From assembly GCF_031432425.1 (NCBI RefSeq), contig NZ_JAVKPH010000019.1:1-64000 (forward strand): 64,000 nucleotides of DNA, in the 5' to 3' direction. This DNA comes from Ruixingdingia sedimenti. GTDB taxonomy: Bacteria; Pseudomonadota; Alphaproteobacteria; Rhodobacterales; Rhodobacteraceae. Every line of letters starts with the position of its first letter. The stretch's first letter is position 1. The translations under genes were made by a program, and so were the position numbers. Below, piece after piece: positions 33,428-41,158 of the stretch. A model generated the notes under the pieces. The model saw only the letters and a program-made list of their open reading frames with translations. It was not told the origin of the DNA and made no database searches.

Positions 33428-33678
33428 CGGCGCGCACCGAGAAGCGCAGCTTCGCTACGCGCCCGGCCGATCCCGATAGCTGGATCAAGGCCGGCGACGC
33501 GCCGCCGCCGCGCACGGATACCGCCGACGCCTATTCGGCGCGGCTGACCGTGGACATCACGCCGGCGCTGCGCGGCCGCATCAAGATCGCGGCCTTCCAG
33601 CGCGGCATCACCGTCGCCGACATGCTGCGCGACCTGCTGGCGCGCGAGTTTCCCGACATAGGGGGAGACCGCCCATGA
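33424..33678 (+). CDS. Small ribbon-helix-helix-like protein
   Basis: The 84-residue protein ends in YSARLTVDITPALRGRIKIAAFQRGITVADMLRDLLAREF, a strand followed by two helices as in ribbon-helix-helix DNA-binding proteins. The N-terminus is flexible. It sits two genes after parA in the same coupled run and could be a ParG-like centromere-binding partner; this is inference. Confidence 0.7.
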   Translation: MTARTEKRSFATRPADPDSWIKAGDAPPPRTDTADAYSARLTVDITPALRGRIKIAAFQRGITVADMLRDLLAREFPDIGGDRP

Positions 33679-34160
33679 TCGGCATCGACGCCCATGACGG
33701 CGATCTGACTCGCGCGGAACTGACCTGGGTGGAAGGCAAGACCGAATACTGGATCAGATTCGGCCATGCGACTGGTGAGCAGATCCTCGATCGCAACCGG
33801 CGTGTTGTATTCTTCCATCCCGGCACGGTGTTTGCGTTCGTCCGCTGGGCGGCGAACGACCACGGCACGATCATTTCGCGCCTCGACATCCTGCGCGCGG
33901 TTGCGCCGGGCCAGTCCTATCAGACGCTGCCCTTCGTCCGTCCAGGCGGCGAAGTCCTGCTGAAGATCGAAGGCTGGCCGAAGGTCGAGGCTGTCCTTCG
34001 CCATGTCGACGGGATCGAGGCCATAGGTGTCGATCCGGCCCAAGTCGATCCCGATCATTGGCGGCACGTCTCCCACTGGATAAACGCAGGCGAAGCGCCG
34101 CGTCCCTACACCGCGGAGCGTCATCAGGCATGGCTCTGGCGGCGGGAGATCGCCCCATGA
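33675..34160 (+). CDS. DUF2840 family protein
   Basis: The 161-residue protein has the DUF2840 pattern: TRAELTWVEGKTEYWIRFG, RNRRVVFFHPGTVFAFVRWAAND, GTIISRLDILRAVAPGQ and a C-terminal WLWRR. The function is unknown; it is nearly always located directly before traF in this type of conjugative element, as here (four-base overlaps on both sides). Confidence 0.85.
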   Translation: MIGIDAHDGDLTRAELTWVEGKTEYWIRFGHATGEQILDRNRRVVFFHPGTVFAFVRWAANDHGTIISRLDILRAVAPGQSYQTLPFVRPGGEVLLKIEGWPKVEAVLRHVDGIEAIGVDPAQVDPDHWRHVSHWINAGEAPRPYTAERHQAWLWRREIAP

Positions 34161-34702
34161 CGCGCTTTCGCTATGTCATGGTGACGACGGTTGCCACGCT
34201 CGGGATCGCCTTTGCCGGATTCGTTCCGACTGCGCCAAGGCTGGTCTGGAACGCATCGGCCAGCGTGCCGATCGGGTTCTATACTGTCGCACCCGACGAC
34301 CGGATCGCGGTGCCCGATCTGGTCGCCGTCATCCCACCCGAACCCTTCGCCTCGTTTATGGTCGAGCGCGGCTACGTCGCACGCGACGTGCCGCTTCTGA
34401 AGCACGTTCTCGGCCTGCCCGGACAGCGCCTGTGCCGCGATGGCCGCGCCATTATCGTCGACGGCGTTCCGCTCGGCGAGGCGCGCGACCACGACAGCTT
34501 CGGCCGAGACCTGCCGGTCTGGCAGGGCTGTCGCGTCATCGCCGAGGGCGAAGTGTTCCTGATGAACCCGGACGTCGGCGACAGCCTCGACGGCCGCTAT
34601 TTCGGCCCGTTCCCCGCCTCGGCGGTGATCGGCCACGCGATCCCGCTTTTCACCGACGAAGACGGCGAGGGCCGCTTTGTCTGGCGCGCGCCGATGCGGT
34701 GA
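34157..34702 (+). CDS. traF: Conjugative S26 peptidase TraF
   Basis: The 181-residue membrane-anchored peptidase has an N-terminal hydrophobic segment (residues 8-23). The serine nucleophile is in NASASVPIGFY (S36) and the general-base lysine in LLKHVLGLPG near residue 82. The C-terminal DVGDSLDGRYFGPFP is the family's box. In IncP systems TraF cyclises the TrbC pilin. It is the last gene of the coupled run that begins with repA. Confidence 0.9.
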   Translation: MTRFRYVMVTTVATLGIAFAGFVPTAPRLVWNASASVPIGFYTVAPDDRIAVPDLVAVIPPEPFASFMVERGYVARDVPLLKHVLGLPGQRLCRDGRAIIVDGVPLGEARDHDSFGRDLPVWQGCRVIAEGEVFLMNPDVGDSLDGRYFGPFPASAVIGHAIPLFTDEDGEGRFVWRAPMR

Positions 34703-34770
34703 CAGCGCGTCCAGAGCGGGGCCGTTGAGCCGTCCCGCGTCTTCTCCACCGCATAGGAAAGGAGCCTTCC

Positions 34771-35106
34771 ATGGCACAGATCGGCCAGTTTACCCGCACC
34801 CCGTCCGGCTATTCCGGGCGACTCCGCACGCTCTCGCTGGACGTCGAGCTGACCTTCACGCCGTCGGAAAATGCGGACGCCGACAAGGCGCCTGCCTATC
34901 GCATCCATCTCGGCGATGAGTATGGGCCGGAAGTCGGCGCAGGCTGGAAACATTCCGGCGAGCGCGCGGGACCGTTCGTCTCCGTGCTTCTCGACGATCC
35001 AGTTTTCCAGCAGCCGATCCGCGCCCGCCTGTTCCAGTCGGACGAAGACGGCCGCGACTGGGGCTTGCACTGGACCCGCCAAAAGAAGCGCGACGAGCAG
35101 GAGTGA
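34771..35106 (+). CDS. DUF736 family protein
   Basis: The 111-residue soluble protein matches DUF736: MAQIGQFTRTPSGYSGRLRTL, then APAYRIHLGDEYGPEVGAGWKH and a C-terminal LHWTRQKK. The function is unknown, but it is a constant neighbour of traF and the transglycosylase in alphaproteobacterial ICEs. The ATG follows GGAAAGGAGCCTTCC, an excellent ribosome-binding site. Confidence 0.88.
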   Translation: MAQIGQFTRTPSGYSGRLRTLSLDVELTFTPSENADADKAPAYRIHLGDEYGPEVGAGWKHSGERAGPFVSVLLDDPVFQQPIRARLFQSDEDGRDWGLHWTRQKKRDEQE

Positions 35107-35108
35107 TC

Positions 35109-35873
35109 ATGGTCACGTCCTGCATCCGTCCCGCCTCGGGGAGATGTGGCGCCCGCCGCCGCATCCTCCTCCTTCTTCTTTCCGGCCTGTTCGTCACAGC
35201 CATTGCCCCGCTGCCCGGCCTGGCGCAGATCGCCGTGATGGGTCGTGCCGTCGCCGTGCATCCGCACGGCGCCCATATCGAAGAGGCTTCGCAGCGGTTC
35301 GGCATCCCGGCGGCATGGATCATCGCCGTGATGCAGGTCGAAAGCGCGGGCAATATGCACGCCATATCGTCTGCCGGCGCGATGGGGCTGATGCAGGTCA
35401 TGCCCTCGACTTGGGCGGAGCTGCGCATCCGCCATGCTCTCGGCCGCGACCCCTTCGAGCCGCGCGACAACATCCTCGCGGGCACCGCCTACCTACGCGA
35501 GATGTGGGATCGCTACGGCAATGTCGCCGCGATGCTCGCGGCCTACAATGCCGGTCCCGGTCGCTACGATGAATACCGCGCGACGGCTCGTCCGCTGCCT
35601 GCCGAGACGCGCGCCTATGTCGCTGCTTTGACGCCGATCCTGCTCGGCGAGCGGCCTTCCGGCAGCGGCTCGACGGTCGCTCCGCCGCCCGACTGGCGCG
35701 AGGCGGCGCTCTTCGTCGCGCGTGAAATCGGCGCTTCCGCTGCCGATCCCGCGTCCCCCGACCGCACGCCGGACGATGCCCCTTCGCTCGTCCCGGCGGC
35801 ACCGGACGCACTCACCGCCTTGCAGTCGGAGGGGCTGTTCGTCGCCCGCGATGCCGGTGGGGACCGGCCATGA
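35109..35873 (+). CDS. Lytic transglycosylase of the transfer system
   Basis: The 254-residue exported protein has a signal peptide (RRRILLLLLSGLFVTAIAPLPGLAQ) and an SLT domain. The catalytic glutamate is E78 in MQVESAGN, followed by SSAGAMGLMQVMPSTW and AAYNAGPGRYDEY. It opens peptidoglycan locally to let the type IV channel assemble. The C-terminal 80 residues are Pro/Ala-rich and disordered. ATG 35109 is chosen; a GTG at 35103 is also possible. Confidence 0.92.
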   Translation: MVTSCIRPASGRCGARRRILLLLLSGLFVTAIAPLPGLAQIAVMGRAVAVHPHGAHIEEASQRFGIPAAWIIAVMQVESAGNMHAISSAGAMGLMQVMPSTWAELRIRHALGRDPFEPRDNILAGTAYLREMWDRYGNVAAMLAAYNAGPGRYDEYRATARPLPAETRAYVAALTPILLGERPSGSGSTVAPPPDWREAALFVAREIGASAADPASPDRTPDDAPSLVPAAPDALTALQSEGLFVARDAGGDRP

Positions 35874-36127
35874 GCAGCGGCACCGCAATTCGCATCCCAT
35901 CGGGCGCTGGCGTGTCATGGAGGGCGCAGAGGGTGGCGGCAGGCACCACGACCGAAAGATGGCAGGATAAAAGCGCGCACGGTGCGGCTCAGGCGGGCGG
36001 TTGTTTTTGCTCATGTTTCTGGCGCGTTTCGCACCGTGCCGCGTTATCGCGCACCGTGTGCTTCGCGTCCATCTTCCTGATTTTCTTCTCAGTTTTGCAC
36101 CGTGCGGGGATGTGCCATGTCCGATGA
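35870..36127 (+). CDS. Doubtful small ORF spanning the oriT-like region
   Basis: An 85-codon frame begins with an ATGA overlap at the end of the transglycosylase gene, but its sequence is irregular (AQAGGCFCSCFWRVSH) and it runs through the GCACCGTGC repeats into the relaxase start. The repeats explain the DNA better than a protein does. Confidence 0.25.
   Translation: MSSGTAIRIPSGAGVSWRAQRVAAGTTTERWQDKSAHGAAQAGGCFCSCFWRVSHRAALSRTVCFASIFLIFFSVLHRAGMCHVR
35977..36105 (+). repeat. GCACCGTGC repeats upstream of the relaxase, candidate oriT
   Basis: GCACGGTGC at 35977-35985 (inverted), GCACCGTGC at 36031-36039 and 36097-36105, and GCACCGTGT at 36051-36059 lie in 129 bases ending 11 bases before the relaxase start. 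The segment is relatively AT-rich. Repeated sites next to a relaxase gene are typical of oriT or of relaxosome-protein operators. Confidence 0.55.
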
Positions 36128-37871
36128 GCACGAGTTCCGCATCCGTCCGGGGCGCATCCGATCAACTCGTGCGCAGCAAACCCGTCCTTTCATCGCACAG
36201 GCGCTTGCCGCCGCGAAAAAGGCCGGAGGTGGCGTCTCGCGATCCGGCCGCGTCACATCCGGCAATCGTTCCCGCTTCGGGCGCGGCCAGCGCGCCAGCG
36301 TACAGGCCAACCGCCTCATCACCTCCCGTACACGCGGGGCCGTCGTCAAGGCACGCGTCGTTCGCCACATGGCGTCGTCGGCGCCGCTTGGGGCGCATCT
36401 TGATTACCTGCGCCGTGACGGCGTGACCCGAGACGGAGAGAAGGCAAGGCTGTTCGGGCCGGGAACGGAGGATGCCGATGGTCGCGCTTTCGCGGAGCGC
36501 TGCGGTGATGACCGGCATCATTTCCGGTTCATCGTCTCGCCTGACGACGCGCTGGATATGTCCGACCTCCGATCCTTCACCGACGATCTTGTCGGCCAGA
36601 TGGAAAAGGATCTCGGCACGCGCCTCGATTGGGTGGCGGTCGCTCACTGGAACACGGCGCATCCGCATGTCCATCTGATCGTGCGCGGCACCCGCGACGA
36701 CGGGCAGGATCTCGTGATTTCCCGCGCCTACATCAAGGAGGGGATGCGGGACCGGGCGCGCGATCTCATCACCCTGGAGCTGGGGCCGCGCACCGATCTC
36801 GACATCCGCCGCAGCCTTGAGGCCCAGGTCGAGGCCGAGCGCTGGACACAGATCGACCGCCAGCTTTTCCGTGATGCCGGCAAGTCCGGTGTCGTGGATC
36901 TCGCACCCCATGCCGACCGACCGCAGGACGAGTTCCATACGTTGAAGGTTGGCAGGCTCCGCACCCTCGAAGTCCTCGGGGTCGCTGATCAGATCGGCCC
37001 GGCGCAATGGGTGATCAGGCCCGAGGCCGAGACAGTCCTGCGCGAGATTGGTGAGCGCGGCGACATCATCAAGCGTATGCACCGCGCCCTGACCGAACGC
37101 GGCATCGAGCGCGGCTCGGCCAGCTATGTCCTCGCCGGTGAAAGCCTCGACGTTCCGGTCATCGGCCGTCTGGTCGAGCGCGGCCTTGATGACGAGTTGA
37201 AGGGCACCGCCTATGCCGTGGTCGATGGTGTTGACGGCCGCAGCCATCATATCAAGCTGCCGCATCTGGATGCCGCCGGCGACAGCCCACCCGGCTCGAT
37301 TGTCGAGCTGCGCGCTTATGAGGATGCGCAAGGTGCGCGCCGTGTCGCGCTTGCCGTCCGCTCCGATCTCGATCTCGGCGCTCAGGTCGGCGCGTCGGGT
37401 GCGACCTGGCTCGACCGGCAGGCCATCGCCCGAGATCCGATTGCGCTTTCCGACAGCGGCTTCGGCGCCGAGGTCCGTCAGGCTCTGGATGACCGCGCGG
37501 AACATCTGATCGGCGAGGGCTATGCCGAACGACAGGGCGGACGCGTGGTCTTTGCGCGCCGGCTGCTCAGCACGCTGCGCAGGCGCGAACTCGACAGCCT
37601 TGCCGAGAAGCTCGCAGGTGAGACCGGCATGTCCTTCGAGCGTGCCGCCAGCGGCGAATATGTCGCCGGTTCTTATCGCCAGCGCTTCGCGCTCGCCTCC
37701 GGCCGTTTTGCCATGATCGAGGGTCCCGGACCCGACGGAGGCCTCGGCTTCCAGCTCGTGCCCTGGTCGCCCTCTTTGGAAAAGCAGATCGGCCGTCACG
37801 TCTCCGGCGTTGCCCGCGACGATGGCGGTGTCGATTGGGACTTCGGGCGAAAGCGCAGCCTCGGCCTCTGA
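36117..37871 (+). CDS. rlxS: VirD2-like relaxase (RlxS type, DUF3363)
   Basis: The 584-residue MOBP relaxase has a candidate catalytic tyrosine in HLDYLRRDG near residue 97 and the metal-binding histidines H182, H184 and H186 in HWNTAHPHVH. The N-terminal 75 residues are basic. The C-terminal part (from about residue 290) is the DUF3363 region. It nicks oriT, stays bound to the 5' end and pilots the strand. The start at 36117 follows GGGGATGTGCC. An antisense frame of similar length is a shadow. Confidence 0.93.
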   Translation: MSDEHEFRIRPGRIRSTRAQQTRPFIAQALAAAKKAGGGVSRSGRVTSGNRSRFGRGQRASVQANRLITSRTRGAVVKARVVRHMASSAPLGAHLDYLRRDGVTRDGEKARLFGPGTEDADGRAFAERCGDDRHHFRFIVSPDDALDMSDLRSFTDDLVGQMEKDLGTRLDWVAVAHWNTAHPHVHLIVRGTRDDGQDLVISRAYIKEGMRDRARDLITLELGPRTDLDIRRSLEAQVEAERWTQIDRQLFRDAGKSGVVDLAPHADRPQDEFHTLKVGRLRTLEVLGVADQIGPAQWVIRPEAETVLREIGERGDIIKRMHRALTERGIERGSASYVLAGESLDVPVIGRLVERGLDDELKGTAYAVVDGVDGRSHHIKLPHLDAAGDSPPGSIVELRAYEDAQGARRVALAVRSDLDLGAQVGASGATWLDRQAIARDPIALSDSGFGAEVRQALDDRAEHLIGEGYAERQGGRVVFARRLLSTLRRRELDSLAEKLAGETGMSFERAASGEYVAGSYRQRFALASGRFAMIEGPGPDGGLGFQLVPWSPSLEKQIGRHVSGVARDDGGVDWDFGRKRSLGL

Positions 37872-37896
37872 CCTCAACCGGAAAGGATCTCCGCCC

Positions 37897-39882
37897 ATGT
37901 CCGCCACCAAAATCCTCTGGGGACAGATATCCATCGTCTTCCTGATCATCCTCGCCACCACCTGGGGCGCGACGCAATATGTTGCCTGGAGCCTCGGCTA
38001 TCAGGCGCAACTCGGGCCGCCCTGGTTCGAGCTGTTCGGCGTGCCGGTCTATTATCCGCCCGCGATCTTCTGGTGGTGGTATTTCTACGAAGCCTATGCG
38101 CCGCCGATCTTTGCCAAGGGCGGGATCATCGCGGCCTCGGGCGGCTTCATCGCCATCGCGGTCGCCATAGGCATGTCGGTCTGGCGGGCGCGCGAGGCGA
38201 AGGGCGTCGCCACCTATGGCTCGGCGCGATGGGCCTCAAAGCCCGAGGTGAAGGCTGCGGGCCTGCTCGATCCCGATGGTGTGGTCCTCGGCCGATATGA
38301 CCGCGAGTATCTGCGGCACGACGGTCCCGAGCATGTGCTGTGTTTCGCGCCGACCCGTTCGGGCAAGGGCGTCGGCCTGGTGGTGCCGACGCTGTTGACC
38401 TGGCCGGGGTCCGCCATCGTCCACGACATCAAGGGCGAGAACTGGCAACTTACTGCGGGGTTTCGTTCACACCACGGCCGGGTGCTGCTCTTCGATCCGA
38501 CCAACCCGAAATCCTCGGCCTATAATCCCCTGCTTGAGGTGCGTCGCGGAGAGTGGGAAGTGCGGGACGTGCAGAACATCGCCGATATCCTCGTCGATCC
38601 CGAAGGCAGCCTCGACAAGCGCAACCATTGGGAAAAGACCTCCCATTCACTCCTTGTCGGCGCGATCCTGCATGTTCTCTATGCCGAACCCGACAAGACG
38701 CTGGCTGGCGTGGCCAGGTTCCTGTCGGATCCCAAGCGTCCGGTGGACTCCACCCTGCGCGCCATGATGACAACCGCGCATCTGGGTGAGGCGGGTCCGC
38801 ATCCGGTCGTGGCCAGTGCGGCGCGCGAGCTGCGCAACAAGTCCGAGAACGAGCGATCGGGCGTGTTGTCGACGGCGATGTCGTTTCTGGGCCTCTATCG
38901 CGATCCCGTCGTGGCCGAGGTCACGCGCCGCTCCGACTGGCGGATCAGCGATATTGTGGCCGGTGATCAGCCAACCACGCTCTATCTCGTGGTGCCGCCA
39001 TCCGACATCAACCGAACCAAGCCCCTGATGCGTTTGCTGCTGAACCAGGTCGGCCGTCGCCTGACCGAGGATCTGCAGGCGAATGCCGGGCGGCATCGGC
39101 TGCTCTTGATGCTCGACGAGTTTCCGGCGCTCGGGCGACTGGACTTCTTCGAGACGGCGCTGGCGTTCATGGCCGGCTACGGCCTCAAGAGCTTCCTGAT
39201 CGCGCAGTCGCTGAACCAGATCGAGAAGGCCTATGGGCCGAACAACTCGATCCTCGACAACTGCCATGTCCGCGTGAGTTTCGCCACGAACGACGAACGC
39301 ACCGCCAAGCGCGTATCCGACGCCCTCGGCACCGCCACCGAGATGAAGGCGATGAAGAACTATGCCGGGCACCGGCTGTCCCCCTGGCTCGGGCATCTCA
39401 TGGTGTCGCGTTCGGAAACCGCGCGGCAATTGCTGACGCCAGGCGAGATCATGCAGCTTCCGCCGCACGAAGAGATCGTCATGGTGGCGGGCATCCCGCC
39501 GATCCGGGCGACGAAAGCGCGCTATTACGAGGATGCCCGGTTTCGGGAGCGCGTGCTGTCTCCACCTGACTTGATGCGCCCCGGAGAACCCCGCCCCGAC
39601 GACTGGACCACGCTTCCGATCCCGGCGCGACCTGGGCCTGCCGAGGATGATGAGGACCGCATGGGGGATGATGAAGATCCGACCGAATCCGAACGCCGGT
39701 TGCAGCCCGAACTCAGCCGCGTAAAGCCGGTCGAGAAGAAAAAGCCGGTCGAGAACGAGTTCGACTTCGACCCGCCCGATGATGTCGACGAGGAGGCTGT
39801 CCAGAACCGGCGGATGACCCGGCAGGTGCAGGGGATCGCCCGGCAGGTCGCCATGGACCCGAACGACGGCATGGATTTGTAG
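37897..39882 (+). CDS. traG: Type IV coupling protein TraG/VirD4
   Basis: The 661-residue inner-membrane ATPase has two or three membrane segments in residues 8-100 (FLIILATTWGATQYVAW; FWWWYF...; ASGGFIAIAVAIGMSVW). It has Walker A APTRSGKGVG near residue 151, Walker B LLLMLDEFPALG near 406 and the sensor NDERTAKRVS. It hands the relaxase-DNA complex to the Trb channel. The C-terminal 90 residues are acidic and disordered. The start at 37897 follows GGAAAGGATCTCCGCCC. Confidence 0.95.
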   Translation: MSATKILWGQISIVFLIILATTWGATQYVAWSLGYQAQLGPPWFELFGVPVYYPPAIFWWWYFYEAYAPPIFAKGGIIAASGGFIAIAVAIGMSVWRAREAKGVATYGSARWASKPEVKAAGLLDPDGVVLGRYDREYLRHDGPEHVLCFAPTRSGKGVGLVVPTLLTWPGSAIVHDIKGENWQLTAGFRSHHGRVLLFDPTNPKSSAYNPLLEVRRGEWEVRDVQNIADILVDPEGSLDKRNHWEKTSHSLLVGAILHVLYAEPDKTLAGVARFLSDPKRPVDSTLRAMMTTAHLGEAGPHPVVASAARELRNKSENERSGVLSTAMSFLGLYRDPVVAEVTRRSDWRISDIVAGDQPTTLYLVVPPSDINRTKPLMRLLLNQVGRRLTEDLQANAGRHRLLLMLDEFPALGRLDFFETALAFMAGYGLKSFLIAQSLNQIEKAYGPNNSILDNCHVRVSFATNDERTAKRVSDALGTATEMKAMKNYAGHRLSPWLGHLMVSRSETARQLLTPGEIMQLPPHEEIVMVAGIPPIRATKARYYEDARFRERVLSPPDLMRPGEPRPDDWTTLPIPARPGPAEDDEDRMGDDEDPTESERRLQPELSRVKPVEKKKPVENEFDFDPPDDVDEEAVQNRRMTRQVQGIARQVAMDPNDGMDL

Positions 39883-39886
39883 GACC

Positions 39887-40315
39887 ATGACGCAACGCAA
39901 GAAGAAGGCGAAGGTCACGATCTATCTCGACCCAGACGTCACCGAGGCGCTGGCTGACTTCGCCGCGCGCCGGGATCGCTCGCAGTCCATGATCGCCGAA
40001 GCCGCCATTGCATCATTCCTTTCACCGGACGATGCCGAGCGACGTGAGGCGATCATCGCCAAGCGTCTCGACCAGATCGACCGTCGCATTACGCGGGTGG
40101 AACGTGATGTCGGCATCGCCGTCGAGAGCCTGGCGGTGTTCATCCGCTTCTGGCTGATGACGACGCCAGCCCTGCCCGAGCCGGCGGCGAAGGCGGCCAA
40201 GGCCAAATCTGCCGAGCGATATGAGGCATTCATCACGGCACTCGGTCGGCGCCTCGCTCAGGGGCCGAAGCTGCGGCAGGAGATCTCGGAGGACGTAGCG
40301 GGATCGGATAGCTGA
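39887..40315 (+). CDS. CopG/ribbon-helix-helix protein
   Basis: The 142-residue protein has an N-terminal ribbon-helix-helix (KAKVTIYLDPDVTEALADFAARRDRSQSMIAEAAIASFL, residues 7-45), then a helical region with IDRRITRVERDVGIAVESLAVF resembling a coiled coil. CopG-type genes lie between traG and trbB in related elements and probably regulate the trb operon or assist the relaxosome. It starts five bases after the traG stop. The copper block separates it from trbB here. Confidence 0.85.
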   Translation: MTQRKKKAKVTIYLDPDVTEALADFAARRDRSQSMIAEAAIASFLSPDDAERREAIIAKRLDQIDRRITRVERDVGIAVESLAVFIRFWLMTTPALPEPAAKAAKAKSAERYEAFITALGRRLAQGPKLRQEISEDVAGSDS

Positions 40316-40430
40316 CTTGGTGCATATAGTCATGAAGTCAGCCGCAGGCACATGTCGAAGATGAACTTCCTCCATAGGTTTGATGCCGCAAACAATGGAC
40401 ATTCCCGTGACCAGTGCCTATCTTGCCTAA

Positions 40431-40787
40431 ATGTTCTCGCGCCTCCTCGCCATGCTTGCCGTACTCGCGATCGCCGTCATGACGACGGTGACTGCTGGGC
40501 ATGCGGCGCGTCAGGGCGCGGATCCGGATCACACCATGCATGTCAGCAACACGATGCAGGTCGATGCCGGTCATACAGAATCCTGCGACGGTGGACGGCA
40601 CTGCGGATCAGGTGACGTCGCGAGCTGTGAGATACTTTGCGCCGGTGTATCGGTCTTCCTGACCTCGCTCAGCGAAGGGTCTGGCAGCAATTTTGCGCAT
40701 GTGAGCCATGACTTGTCGGCTGCTGAAAATGTCGCCAGTCGGGTACCTGGACTGAACGAGCGTCCTCCCAAGCTCCGTCTCCTCTGA
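40431..40787 (+). CDS. Small secreted His/Cys protein of the copper cluster
   Basis: The 118-residue protein has a signal peptide (MFSRLLAMLAVLAIAVMTTVTAGHAA) and a centre rich in possible metal ligands: DHTMHVSNTMQVDAGHTESC, GGRHC and CEILC. It resembles small copper-island proteins of unknown role, similar in style to the protein at 44234. No family name is certain. It is the first gene of the second cargo block. Confidence 0.6.
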   Translation: MFSRLLAMLAVLAIAVMTTVTAGHAARQGADPDHTMHVSNTMQVDAGHTESCDGGRHCGSGDVASCEILCAGVSVFLTSLSEGSGSNFAHVSHDLSAAENVASRVPGLNERPPKLRLL

Positions 40788-40862
40788 TCGCGCGTCCGGG
40801 CTCGGGCCCGCGGCGTCCTGTCGGTGTTGATGAACGGGACCAGCTGTCCCGAGGAGACGACC

Positions 40863-41117
40863 ATGAATACTCTTTCACGACGCGGCTTTCTTACCGCTGG
40901 CGAAGCCATGTCGGGCTATGCGCAGCTCCCTCGCATCGCGACAGCGCAGGGTGCTGCCTCGCTCTCAGGCGCGAGGCGCGACACGGTCTATGTGCCACCG
41001 ATGTCGATGGTCGATGTCGCGCTCCACGCCAGCGAGGCGGCGCGCTGGATGCTGCATTGCCACCACATGCCGCATCTCGAAACCGGCAAGATGACCGAAT
41101 CCGCAGCCAGCGCATAG
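40863..41117 (+). pseudogene. Internally deleted multicopper oxidase
   Basis: The first 20 residues (MNTLSRRGFLTAGEAMSGYA) are a twin-arginine signal of a CopA-type multicopper oxidase. By about residue 37 the frame already reads DTVYVPPMSMVDVALHASEAARWMLHCHHMPHLETGKM, the last 45 residues of that family with the HCHHMPHLE copper site. About 400 residues are missing between. The normal GMM ending is GKM. Such a product cannot fold as an oxidase. Confidence 0.75.
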
Positions 41118-41158
41118 TCGGGCGATGACCGAGGACAAGACGCCGAGGAGGCGTAAAA

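Noticed and set aside
36162..37961. 599-codon minus-strand frame opposite the relaxase
   Set aside because: Shadow of the relaxase gene; no start signals or motifs.
40316..40430. CueR/MerR operator before the copper genes
   Set aside because: No convincing dyad with the 19-20 base promoter spacing typical of MerR-type control, and no cueR gene in the block.
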